A program made the position numbers and the translations under genes. A model generated the notes under the pieces. It saw only the letters and a list, made by a program, of their open reading frames with translations. It searched no databases and was not told the origin of the DNA. Of a DNA stretch of 45,685 bases, positions 34,805 through 42,990 are shown in pieces (the first letter of the stretch is position 1; the number at the start of each line of letters is the position of its first letter). Origin of the DNA: Pirellulales bacterium (lineage in GTDB: Bacteria; Planctomycetota; Planctomycetia; Pirellulales; Lacipirellulaceae); the NCBI GenBank assembly GCA_020847515.1, contig JADLBW010000043.1:1-45685 (forward strand), read 5' to 3'.

Positions 34805-35323
34805 GGGTGAGCCTCGCCAATAAGAGTAGCCCGCAGTCGTACTCGGGGACTGTGCGTTCTTATCGGCCAGCAAGGGCGCCGGAATCCGCACGGATTCGCG
34901 CCGCGCGGCAGATTTCGCCCCGTTTGCCAGCGGCGCCGGCAAAAGCAGATTGAATTTTTTCGCCAGCGCGTTGCGCGTCGAGCGCAAGGTCAGGAGGACG
35001 CTATGCGAGCAAACGAGGGCGCCATGCGAGGAGTGGAGGGCGCCATGCGAGGAGAAAAGGGCGCTATGGCCACGGAGGTCCGCCGACGTGGCCATGTGAC
35101 GCCAGCCAGCGAGGTCCAAAGAAACGTGGGGAGGCGCCCCCCACAGGCTCAGCTCACGCCAACACGCTAATGCCTCGTCACAGCGTGATTTTTAGATCAG
35201 CCGCCGGGCGCTAGCTCGCGGTTTTTGCCCCGCCAACCGCGCTCTGGCACCCAGCGGCCGATCGACGTAACGCTAGATTCCTGCTCTGGCAAAGCAGCAG
35301 CTACGCGCCCGCACCGCTGAAAC
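34805..35323. other. Upstream region of the exoprotein, 519 bases
   Basis: The exoprotein frame remains open to 35119, with possible starts at 35095 (ATG) and 35119 (TTG). The region contains the four-unit 21-bp repeat at 34994-35077. Beyond 35119 I see nothing recognisable before the stop of the BBP7 gene. Confidence 0.4.
34994..35077. repeat. Tandem 21-bp repeat, four units
   Basis: Four consecutive 21-bp units (34994, 35015, 35036, 35057) share GGGCGCCATGCGAGGAG, the middle two differing only at their ends. The period is three times seven and a multiple of three. On the minus strand, in the frame of the exoprotein, it would encode a heptapeptide repeat (SSHGALH, SSHGALV, CSHSVLL). Confidence 0.85.
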
Positions 35324-37378
35324 CTACCACTGGTATTCGAGGCCCACATTCAAACCATGAGCCCAGATATCCGTGTCCCGGAGCACAACCTGCGGACGCG
35401 CCGGCAGCCCGTCCGCATCTGGCGGAACGGCGAACGGCAGATTCCCGGGATTCACCTCCAGATCGATCTGATCCCCGGGCCGCACCACCCGGCTCCAGTA
35501 CAGGAAGGTATAGCCGCCGGTCAGCTTCAGGCGATCGGTAAGCATGTATCCCAACGTCACGCCAAGTTGCGGCAGCACGCTCAGCTCGTTGTGCTCATAG
35601 CGACCGATGTTGCCCACTTCGGGGCGTTGGGTCAGTAGCCCTCCCTCGCCCGGGACCGAAACATCGCCCGCCGGCGTGTTGATAGTGTACCCGTTGATCG
35701 CCACCCGCTGCCGCGTGTTGCCGATGCCCAGCCGCGACAACAGCTCGATCGACCAGCGTCGATACTGCCAGTCCCACAGGAATCCCAACTCCCCGCCGAT
35801 GAATTCGTTGCTCGTCGAGAAGTTATCGTTGACGACGAACGTCGTGCCGACGTCCGTCGGGTCGGAAGGCTCGATCACCTCCAGGTTTTCGCGAATGTTC
35901 AGCCCCTCGCGTAGCTGCGCCCAGCGAACGCCGTAAGTCATGTCGATCCGCCGCGTCCCGCGATTGAAGAACCGCAGCAGCGGCGCATCGCTCCCCATGC
36001 CCGACCCGCACAACGGGCCGGCGCACCCGCCGACGCCCGCCCCGCAACCCACCGCGTCGCCGCAATCCGGCGATCCGCACGTGCAGCACAATCCGCGGCG
36101 GAACCGCAGCCCCGCCGATTGGAACGTGCTGTCCACGTCGACTGTCACCGTTCCCATGATGCCGGGGAACGACACGTCTTCCACCGCGTCCAGCCCGCTG
36201 GTGGCGTCGATAAACGGCCGGCCCACGATCGGAAACGTCCCATTGCCGCCGTCGACGAACGTCGTCGAGATCTCGCCGAAGCCGAAGTAATCTCCCTCGA
36301 TCGCCCACCGCCCATAATCGTCGAGCCAATAACCGAGCGTCACCCGACCGCCGCTGCGCGACTCGTCCAGCACGTCCTGATTCCCGAACGCCACGACGGC
36401 GTTGTCGAAAAAGTCGTCTGTCGGATCGCCCGGCGTACCCGCTTCGTTCACGTCCCCGCGGACCACCAGTCGCGGCAGCGGCATGCCGTCGAACCACCAC
36501 AGCAGGTATTCGCCTCGGGCGTACAGCATTGGTCTCGACCCGAAGCCGCAGCCTCCCTGCATCTGGCAGATCGTACTGCCGCAATTCGGGCACCCGGGAA
36601 GCGCCATCGCCTCGCCGTCGTCCAGATACAACGGGTCGACCCCCTCCTCGATCGGCAGCGGATGGCCGTGCTCGTCGAACGCCTGTCCGGCGAGCGGACC
36701 GCCGTGGATGATTTCCCCGTCGATAATTTCGCCCTGCGGCGGAATCGGCTCGCCGAGCGCCGGTTCGCCTTCCGGCGCCGGCACCGGCTCCAGGGCCTGC
36801 GCCGCTTCCTCGAACGTCGCCAGCTTGATCGGACTACGGCTCGCCCCGCCGACCGCTGGCGGCCCGCTGCGCGGCAGTTCAAGCTGGCTCGCCAGCAGCA
36901 TCGCGCCCGTGTCGCGACGTACGGTCACAAGCTGTCCCAGATGCTTTTCAAGTTCAATTCCCGCGACCGGCTCCACGTAGCGCTGAATGCCGCCGTAGCG
37001 ATCGATCAGCACAAACGGCGGATTGCCGTCGTTCGGCTTCGGGTTCCGCGCCAGCCGCCCGCTCCACGACGGCCGAGTCGCGGCTTTGCTCCGCTTGACC
37101 CCCAGCGCTTGCGTGGCGGCCGTCGATCGCGGCCGCTCGCCGGTGATCGAGTCGAATAGCGAATCGACGGCGGCGCCCGCCGCCAGATCGCGGTCCCGAG
37201 TTACGTTCGGCCCGTCAAGCGGCTGCGGCTGCCCGTACCTGCCCCCGCCAGAAGCGCTTTGCGCAAAGCCGTCGCCCCCGCCGACTGCCAGGGCCGCCAC
37301 CGCTAGAAGCGCGCGAGCCGCCTGATAGGTCACGCCGCGCCAACATTCGTTTTGCCAGGAACTTCGCCAGACGTTCAT
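35324..37378 (-). CDS. BBP7-family outer-membrane beta-barrel protein
   Basis: A 684-residue protein with a signal peptide (LLAVAALAVGGGDGFAQ, ending near residue 40). Residues about 110-165 form a small domain (PPFVLIDRYGGIQRYVEP, GQLVTVRRDTGAMLLASQL), followed by a Pro/Glu linker and a short Cys motif (LPGCPNCGSTICQMQGGCG). The barrel begins at about 280 with MLYARGEYLLWWFDGMPLPR, the BBP7 (DUF1551) signature. Strands such as GRVTLGYWLDDYGRWAIEGD, FNRGTRRIDMTYGVRWAQL, QLGVTLGYMLTDRLKLTGGY follow, and the protein ends HGLNVGLEYQW with the aromatic C terminus typical of outer-membrane insertion. The family is characteristic of planctomycetes; its function is unknown. A Cys-rich loop (CCTCGSPDCGDAVGCGAGVG) lies within the barrel. 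Ribosome site weak. Confidence 0.9.
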   Translation of the reverse strand: MNVWRSSWQNECWRGVTYQAARALLAVAALAVGGGDGFAQSASGGGRYGQPQPLDGPNVTRDRDLAAGAAVDSLFDSITGERPRSTAATQALGVKRSKAATRPSWSGRLARNPKPNDGNPPFVLIDRYGGIQRYVEPVAGIELEKHLGQLVTVRRDTGAMLLASQLELPRSGPPAVGGASRSPIKLATFEEAAQALEPVPAPEGEPALGEPIPPQGEIIDGEIIHGGPLAGQAFDEHGHPLPIEEGVDPLYLDDGEAMALPGCPNCGSTICQMQGGCGFGSRPMLYARGEYLLWWFDGMPLPRLVVRGDVNEAGTPGDPTDDFFDNAVVAFGNQDVLDESRSGGRVTLGYWLDDYGRWAIEGDYFGFGEISTTFVDGGNGTFPIVGRPFIDATSGLDAVEDVSFPGIMGTVTVDVDSTFQSAGLRFRRGLCCTCGSPDCGDAVGCGAGVGGCAGPLCGSGMGSDAPLLRFFNRGTRRIDMTYGVRWAQLREGLNIRENLEVIEPSDPTDVGTTFVVNDNFSTSNEFIGGELGFLWDWQYRRWSIELLSRLGIGNTRQRVAINGYTINTPAGDVSVPGEGGLLTQRPEVGNIGRYEHNELSVLPQLGVTLGYMLTDRLKLTGGYTFLYWSRVVRPGDQIDLEVNPGNLPFAVPPDADGLPARPQVVLRDTDIWAHGLNVGLEYQW

Positions 37379-37697
37379 GAGGGTGCAACCCTTATCTCGC
37401 CGCGCGGCCGGCTGGCCGACGGGCGCCTTTCTGCCATGAAAAGTTGCTTCAGAAGTGCGCGCGAAAATGCGGCGGGGCTTCTAGCAGACCGCGCCCGCGC
37501 TCGTCAAGATCAGAAAAGCGCCGCGTACAGTCGAACCGGTCTCAAATCTATACTGCGTGCCATGTCCACGTCCTCGTGGACATGCTTACTTTCCCATAAA
37601 CGTCGCCACGCCGGCTGATTCGCATCGAATGGCGCCCGACCCGGCTTGAAAAACCGTTCGCCCCCGACCTGTCAGGCGCCTGCTTCTTCGCCGCCTG
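37379..37697. other. Intergenic region, 319 bases, with a perfect hairpin
   Basis: This lies between the MMPL transporter stop and the BBP7 start, both on the minus strand. It contains the 10-bp palindrome at 37561-37584. No further gene or promoter is recognisable. Confidence 0.45.
37561..37584. repeat. Perfect 10-bp palindromic hairpin with 4-base loop
   Basis: CATGTCCACG, a TCCT loop and CGTGGACATG form a perfect stem. On the minus strand the loop reads AGGA. It stands 183 bases upstream of the BBP7 start codon. The low-GC loop, perfect pairing and lack of any T-run argue against a terminator and suggest a protein- or RNA-recognised site. Confidence 0.85.
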
Positions 37698-40013
37698 CTA
37701 GGCGCCCCCCGCGCCAGCATGCCGGCGGGCCATTAGCGCCAAAAATGCTGGCGCCAGGATCGGTCGCACGATGAACGTATCCAGCAGGATCCCCAGCGCC
37801 AGCGCGCCGCCCATCTCGGCCATTTCCGGCAAGCTCCCGCTGGTCATCGATCCGAACGTAGCCGCCATGATGACGCCGCAACTGGTGATGATGCCGCCGG
37901 TCGCCGTCAGCCCCCGATGAACGCCCGCCAACGGGCCCAGCCGTCGTTGCTCCTCGGCCACTCGGGTGGCAAGCAAGATGTTGTAGTCTTGCCCCACCGC
38001 CACCAGGATGACGAACAGGAAGATCGGGGCCTTCCAATCCAGCCCCGCGTAGTCGTCCCCGTGAAGGGCCCCAAGCGCCAGATTCACCAGGCCCAGCGTG
38101 ACGTAGTAATTGAGCACCACCGTTGCAATCAGATACCCGCAAACCAGCGGCCGCCGCAACAGCACCAGGATCACGAGGTACACGGCGATCGTTACCAGCA
38201 GTTGAATCCGCCGCCCGTCGATACTCGTGATCCGCTCAAGATCGCGGATGCCGGCCGTCACCCCCAGCATCTCGAACGTCGCCTTCCTCCACGGCGAAGC
38301 CTCCCGCGTCTGCAGCGACCGCAGCGTGCCCGCAATCTGGTCGGCCGTCGCCACCGCCTCGGCCGAAAACGGTCCATGGGCCAGCACGATCGTCAGTCGC
38401 GTCACCTCGCCGCCGGTAGCCTGCGAGACGAACGTCTCCTCGGCCAGCGGACTGCCCGCCGCAGCCAGCGATATCCATCCCTGGGACGAAAACAGGCTCA
38501 CGGCGCCGGGCGGCTCCCCCGTCGGTCGATACAGGCTGCGAACCTTATCGACCCCTTTCAAGTCGAAGAGCCGCTTGGACAGTTCCCGGATCAGCCGCCG
38601 CCCGCCGTCGCTGGCAAAGTCCTCCCCCGGCAACCGCACTAGCAGCGTCAGCGGGCCAATTTCCCCCGGCGGCAAATGCCGCAGTAGTAGCTCGGCCCCG
38701 CGCTTGCTCGGCGCATCCGGCGGCAACTCGCTGAAAATGTCATACGTCACCGGGGCCCCGACGCCTTGCCAGGCCAGCGGCGCAGCCGCCGCGAGACTCG
38801 CCGCCAGCACCAGCCCCGGACGGGCGGTAACGACGTCGGCCACCCAGTTCCAGCAGCGACCCCCCGCACGCGGCCGCTGCTGCGGCGCCGCTTTCATGGA
38901 CTGGCCTGTCCCTGGAAGCCGCCTTGGCCGCTCATAGAGTCGCCGGCCGATCGGCGTCGCCAACAGCGCCGGCGCCAACGTCAGGCATACCGCCAGCGCG
39001 ATCGCCAGCGCGATGGCGATCGCCGGACCGCTATAGGCGAACTTTCCGAACTCCGCGAACACCATCATCGACAGGCCGGCGATGGTCGTGCCGGCGCTGG
39101 CCGCCAGGGCGTGCCCTACGCGACCTACCGACTCAACAATCCCCTCCCGCTGCGATGCCCCCTCGGACCGCAACTCGCGAAACCGCGCTATCAGAAACAG
39201 GCAGAAGTCCGTTCCCGCGCCGAACAGCAGCACGACGATAAAAATCCGCGTCGTGCTGTACACGCGAAACTCTGGCCACGCGCCCGACCCGCGCAGCTCG
39301 CTCCATTGCGCAAGCAGCGCCAGCAGGTCGATCGAGACGATCGTCGCGACGGCAATCGCCCCCAGCGGAACGACAATCAGCCACGGCGAGCGGTAGATCA
39401 GCGCCAGCGCCAACGCAACGGCCGCAATGGTCGTGAATTCCGTCGCGCGCAGGCTCTCCGACATGGCGGCCAGCAGGTCGCCCCCGATGGCGGCCGACCC
39501 CGTCACGCCGATCTGCAAGCCCGCCGGCGCCTCCGCCTGCGCCGCCGCCAGCAGCCGCAGCGCCGTACGCCTGAGCCGTACGTTGTCCACCGCCATGAAG
39601 TCGTTGCTCAGCCGAGCGACGACCTCGACCGCCTTGCCCGCAGGGCTGCTCAGCATGTCGCCGATCACCGGCGTCTGCTCCGTCCACACCGGCCCCACCA
39701 GCGGCACGTCGGGCAATTCCTCCAGGCGCCTGGCCAGCCGCAGTCCGACTGCGCGGTCCTCCGCCGTCAGCGGCCGGTCTTCGCGCGCCAGGACGAAGAC
39801 CAGTTGACTGTTGGAAGTATCGTTGGGAAAGGCCGCGGCGTTGAGCTTCAGGCCGCGGGCCGTCGTCGTATACGCCGGCAGTTCGCCCACGTCGCTGTCG
39901 CGGGCGACGCTCCGCCAATCAGGCGTAGCAAGTCGCAACCCTGCCGCCGCGACGACCCACGCGGCGATTACCGCCCAGCGATGGTCATGTGCAAATCGCC
40001 CAAGTCGATACAT
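37698..40013 (-). CDS. MMPL-family RND transporter
   Basis: A 771-residue inner-membrane protein. A first transmembrane helix near residue 13 (RWAVIAAWVVAAAGLRL) is followed by a large external loop (DSDVGELPAYTTTARGLKL through LRLLAAAQAEAPAGLQIGVTG) and five helices (AAVALALALIYRSPWLIVV and onward), then the pattern repeats: GLVLAASLAAAAPLAWQGVG, a second large loop, and a second helix bundle. Both halves keep the proton-relay Asp: GAGTDFCLFLIARFREL and VAVGQDYNILLATRVAEE. MMPL proteins export lipids, hopanoids or other hydrophobic substrates using the proton gradient; the substrate here is unknown. The start is the ATG at 40013, with a GTG at 40019 as alternative. It stands alone; no membrane-fusion or outer-membrane partner is adjacent, although BBP7 lies downstream. 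Confidence 0.92.
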   Translation of the reverse strand: MYRLGRFAHDHRWAVIAAWVVAAAGLRLATPDWRSVARDSDVGELPAYTTTARGLKLNAAAFPNDTSNSQLVFVLAREDRPLTAEDRAVGLRLARRLEELPDVPLVGPVWTEQTPVIGDMLSSPAGKAVEVVARLSNDFMAVDNVRLRRTALRLLAAAQAEAPAGLQIGVTGSAAIGGDLLAAMSESLRATEFTTIAAVALALALIYRSPWLIVVPLGAIAVATIVSIDLLALLAQWSELRGSGAWPEFRVYSTTRIFIVVLLFGAGTDFCLFLIARFRELRSEGASQREGIVESVGRVGHALAASAGTTIAGLSMMVFAEFGKFAYSGPAIAIALAIALAVCLTLAPALLATPIGRRLYERPRRLPGTGQSMKAAPQQRPRAGGRCWNWVADVVTARPGLVLAASLAAAAPLAWQGVGAPVTYDIFSELPPDAPSKRGAELLLRHLPPGEIGPLTLLVRLPGEDFASDGGRRLIRELSKRLFDLKGVDKVRSLYRPTGEPPGAVSLFSSQGWISLAAAGSPLAEETFVSQATGGEVTRLTIVLAHGPFSAEAVATADQIAGTLRSLQTREASPWRKATFEMLGVTAGIRDLERITSIDGRRIQLLVTIAVYLVILVLLRRPLVCGYLIATVVLNYYVTLGLVNLALGALHGDDYAGLDWKAPIFLFVILVAVGQDYNILLATRVAEEQRRLGPLAGVHRGLTATGGIITSCGVIMAATFGSMTSGSLPEMAEMGGALALGILLDTFIVRPILAPAFLALMARRHAGAGGA

Positions 40014-40038
40014 GCTCACGCCGTTACAAGGTGCAACC

Positions 40039-40113
40039 GGGGTCGGGATTCTTTTGCGACTAGCGAACTTCCGTTGCCCAGAGCCCCCCCAGTCGCAAAA
40101 GCATCCCGACCCC
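40039..40113. repeat. 75-bp palindromic element, copy 2
   Basis: Arms at 40039-40061 and 40091-40113 are complementary in 22 of 23 positions. The left arm begins GGGGTCGGGATTCTTTTGCG. The single mismatch (T in the left arm, G-type in the right) is the same as in copies 3 and 4. The loop contains TCCGTTGCC as in copies 4 and 5. Confidence 0.9.
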
Positions 40114-40120
40114 TTCGGTC

Positions 40121-40143
40121 AGTCGCAAAAGCTTCCCCGCCCC
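40121..40143. repeat. Half copy of the palindromic element
   Basis: AGTCGCAAAAGCTTCCCCGC starting at 40121 matches the right arm of copy 2 with a few differences. It follows copy 2 directly, after GGTC, and has no matching left arm, so it may be a remnant or a duplication of one arm. Confidence 0.7.
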
Positions 40144-40293
40144 AGTCCAGCATCTCCCCAAACGCATCCCCCGCCAATGCCCCCCGCCCAGCCCGCCCCA
40201 ATAATCCTGCCGCCTGCACCCCTCAAACCACTCCGCCCGTCCGGCCGCCAGCCGCCCATACCTTAAACCTGATCTTCCGCGCAATCCCCCCAA

Positions 40294-40332
40294 CAAAAAA
40301 AGCGTCGAGCCGCCTCATGGCGACTCGACGCT
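40294..40332 (-). terminator. Intrinsic terminator of the Wzc-like gene
   Basis: On the minus strand AGCGTCGAG pairs perfectly with CTCGACGCT around an inner CGCC/GGCG stem with an ATGA loop, and the hairpin is followed by seven T residues. It begins 36 bases after the stop codon at 40369. Confidence 0.9.
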
Positions 40333-40368
40333 CAAGATGACTTCGTTCCACCCCGGCGGCGTTCCGAC

Positions 40369-42681
40369 TCAAACCTCGGCCTTCGCCGCCAATTGAGGCA
40401 TCGGCCGCGCGGTGGCCGCCTGGTGCAGCCGCACCACCCGGCGGTCCGCCTTCAGCGGCACGCCGTTGACCACCGAACCGATCAGCCGGATGCCCATATG
40501 CCGCAACAGCTCCGTCGCCTTGTAGATCTTGCGAATCTCGCTCTCGTCCCGCAGGACCGCCAGAATCGCCCCGTCGACGTACTGACCCAGCGACAGCGTA
40601 TCGGAGATGCCCAGCACCGGCGGGGCGTCGATCACCACGAAGTCGAACTGATCGCGCAGCTTCTCGAAGATGACCTGCGGCTGGTCAGTCGCCAGGGCGT
40701 CGATCGCATAGTGGCTGCAGATGCCAGCCGTCAGCAGGTACAGGCCTTCGTTATTCGTCGGCCGAATGGCGTCGGCCAGATCGGTCTCCGACCGCAGGAT
40801 TTCGCACAGGCCGTCTTCCATCGGCATGCCGAACAGCTTGTGCAGCGAGGGCGAGCGGAGGTCCGCATCGACCAGTAGCGTCCGCCGCCCGGCCCGTGCC
40901 AGGCTCAGCGCCAGGCTGCTGGCGACCACCGTGGCCCCCTCCTGCGAGCCGCTGCTGGTGATCATCACCACCTGCCGCGGCGCCGAGGTCGAGTCGTGCA
41001 TCAACGTGGCTCGCACGTTGTCGATCGATTCGGCCACCTGCGTGGCGACCAGGCTGTTGCCGGCGATAGACTTCAGCGTCGCCGGCGGCAGTACGCCCAG
41101 CACCCGTACGCCCAGGCCCTCGTCGACGTTGGTCGGGCTGTTGAGCCGGCGGCGACGGAATTCCATCAAGGCGATGCCGTAGCAGGTCAGTCCCAGCGCG
41201 GCGACCCCGCCCACGCCGGCGATCGACCACCGCTCCACCGTGTTGACGAACGGCAAGGCCTTGGCCGACTGAATCACCGTCACCTTTTCCAGGTCCGACT
41301 GCTGCTGCGTGGCGTCCTGGCGATCGCGGGCCTGCCGCAGAACGTCCCACGACAGCACCTTCTGCTCCAGGCTCTTGATGATTTCAAACTGATTTTCGAT
41401 CGCCTGCTGCAGCATTTGAATCTCGGGATCCTGCGTTCCCAGCGCGAGCAGCTTGTCGGTGGCCTTGGCAAGCTGCTCTTCGTACTCCTTCAGGCTCTTG
41501 GTCGCCATCTCGTAGCGAATCTTGTACTCGGTGATCGCCGCGCGGAGCCCGTCGTCGGGCATCTGCGCGATCTTGTCGCGAAGCTCCTTTTCGGCCCTGA
41601 TGCTGTACTGGTCGAGGGCCTGCTTCATTTGGGCGATTTGGGCCTCCAGCCGCTTCAACTGGGCGTCCTGCTTGTTGCGCGTCGAGGAGGCCCGCTGTTG
41701 ATACGCTTGCTCCGCCTCGAAAATCTGCTGCTTGTACATCGCCACCGTCGGATCCTTGTCCATCGCCTCGGCGACTGCGGCATTGACCGCCGTCGGCGCC
41801 TTGGAGTTCTGGATCGCCAGCTCCTTCATGACCTCGATGTCCACCAGCTCCTTCTTGACCACGATGATTTGCGATTCCAAGTTGCGAATCTCGCCCTGCA
41901 ACTGCGGTATCTGGATCTCTTCGCTCGAAACGCCCAGGAACTCCAGACGGGCCTTGTACTTGGCCATCTTTTCCTCCTGGTCCTTCTTCGTCGATTCCAG
42001 CACCAGGGCCAGGTCCTGCTGCGTCGCGACCGATTGCAGCCGGTCCTTCATGAGCACGTTGTTCTGATATGCCTTCACGACGGCGTCGACCACCTTGACC
42101 ATCTGGTCGGGGTCTTCTTCGCCCTCGTAGCGGACTTCAAGAATTTCGCCGTCGCCGGGGAAGCTCACCCGCAGCTCGTCGGTCAGCCACAGCAGCGCCT
42201 CGTCCCCCTGGTTGCGAATCGCGTCCAGGCCCGCGATCGCCTGGTCCTGCAGCGCCGATTCGAGCACCATCGGGCTCTTTAGCAGGGCCAGATGGTTCTG
42301 CGCCTGTCGCTCGATTTCCGTCGGGCTGAGCCGCGGGGCCTTGGTATCGACGAACACGTCTTCGGCGGACGACTTGACCTGCAGATAGGCGGTCACGTTC
42401 GACACCGTCGGGAAACACCACAGCAGCAGGGCCGCCGCCGCCAGTCCCGCCAGCAGGCCCAACAGTCCCGCCATCAGCCAGCGGCGACGCAAGCAATTGG
42501 CCAGCCAGGTCTGATCAAACCCGGCATAGAGGATTTCCGGTCCGTGCAGCGTCGGCGCCCCGAACGCCGGGGCCGGCGCCGGGTACGTCGGCGTTGCCAC
42601 CAAGGCGCGAGAGGCGGCGCCGTCGACGGCGGGCGTATACGTCAGGTCGGGTCCGGCGAAATCTGTGCCTTCTCTTGCCAT
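40369..42681 (-). CDS. Wzc-like polysaccharide chain-length protein with altered BY-kinase domain
   Basis: A 770-residue protein of Wzc/CapAB architecture. A Pro-rich cytoplasmic start is followed by helix 1 (residues about 69-90), a Wzz-like periplasmic region with long coiled coils (about 190-460, many Glu/Gln/Lys heptads) and helix 2 near 482-505. The C-terminal cytoplasmic part resembles a bacterial tyrosine kinase: Walker A' LLVDADLRSPSLHKLFG (about 604) and Walker B FDFVVIDAPPVLG (about 682) are intact. The Walker A loop reads SSGSQEGATVVASSLA where active members have EGKS or EGKT, so the catalytic Lys is Ala583. The C-terminal Tyr cluster is also absent. It likely regulates polysaccharide length without autophosphorylation, or depends on a separate kinase. 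Start ATG at 42681, GAGG nine bases upstream. Confidence 0.88.
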   Translation of the reverse strand: MAREGTDFAGPDLTYTPAVDGAASRALVATPTYPAPAPAFGAPTLHGPEILYAGFDQTWLANCLRRRWLMAGLLGLLAGLAAAALLLWCFPTVSNVTAYLQVKSSAEDVFVDTKAPRLSPTEIERQAQNHLALLKSPMVLESALQDQAIAGLDAIRNQGDEALLWLTDELRVSFPGDGEILEVRYEGEEDPDQMVKVVDAVVKAYQNNVLMKDRLQSVATQQDLALVLESTKKDQEEKMAKYKARLEFLGVSSEEIQIPQLQGEIRNLESQIIVVKKELVDIEVMKELAIQNSKAPTAVNAAVAEAMDKDPTVAMYKQQIFEAEQAYQQRASSTRNKQDAQLKRLEAQIAQMKQALDQYSIRAEKELRDKIAQMPDDGLRAAITEYKIRYEMATKSLKEYEEQLAKATDKLLALGTQDPEIQMLQQAIENQFEIIKSLEQKVLSWDVLRQARDRQDATQQQSDLEKVTVIQSAKALPFVNTVERWSIAGVGGVAALGLTCYGIALMEFRRRRLNSPTNVDEGLGVRVLGVLPPATLKSIAGNSLVATQVAESIDNVRATLMHDSTSAPRQVVMITSSGSQEGATVVASSLALSLARAGRRTLLVDADLRSPSLHKLFGMPMEDGLCEILRSETDLADAIRPTNNEGLYLLTAGICSHYAIDALATDQPQVIFEKLRDQFDFVVIDAPPVLGISDTLSLGQYVDGAILAVLRDESEIRKIYKATELLRHMGIRLIGSVVNGVPLKADRRVVRLHQAATARPMPQLAAKAEV

Positions 42682-42990
42682 GTGAATCTGCCTCTTGGGA
42701 AGAAAAACGTTTCCGTGTGGGCGCTTTTGGTACGCCGGCAAACCTGCCGGCCCCCCGCACCGCCGCTACCGAGGACGACGCCAGGCCGATGCCTCACGTC
42801 CCGTCGCGCCGCCGCGCTGGCCCGGCGGCCTTGGGATGCGGCTCCATTGCAATCGCCGCGCCTCAGCTCTCGGGCGGCTTCCTGCAGCCGTTTTCGGCCG
42901 AATTATCCGTAATCGGCCCGGCCCCTGTTGTCTCGAAGCAACGTCGATGTTGCTTCCTCGCCACTCGCCGCGCGATCAGCTCCGGCGACC
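42682..42990. other. Leader region of the Wzc-like gene, 309 bases
   Basis: Between exosortase stop and the Wzc-like start, both on the minus strand. Short perfect hairpins occur (GCCGGCA with an AACC loop and TGCCGGC, at about 42734-42751; GGCCGA and TCGGCC at about 42896-42918). They could be part of a regulated 5' leader, but nothing here matches a riboswitch I know. Confidence 0.4.

Larger units (their letters stand above)
40014..40368. other. Intergenic region with palindromic element and terminator
   Basis: The 355 bases contain copy 2 of the 75-bp palindromic element (40039-40113), a half copy (40121-40143) and the kinase terminator (40294-40332). The part from 40144 to 40290 is C-rich and shows no gene. 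Confidence 0.55.

Noticed and set aside
40996..42282. 428-residue plus-strand frame across the Wzc-like gene
   Set aside because: Leu/Arg/His-rich antisense shadow of a coiled-coil region.
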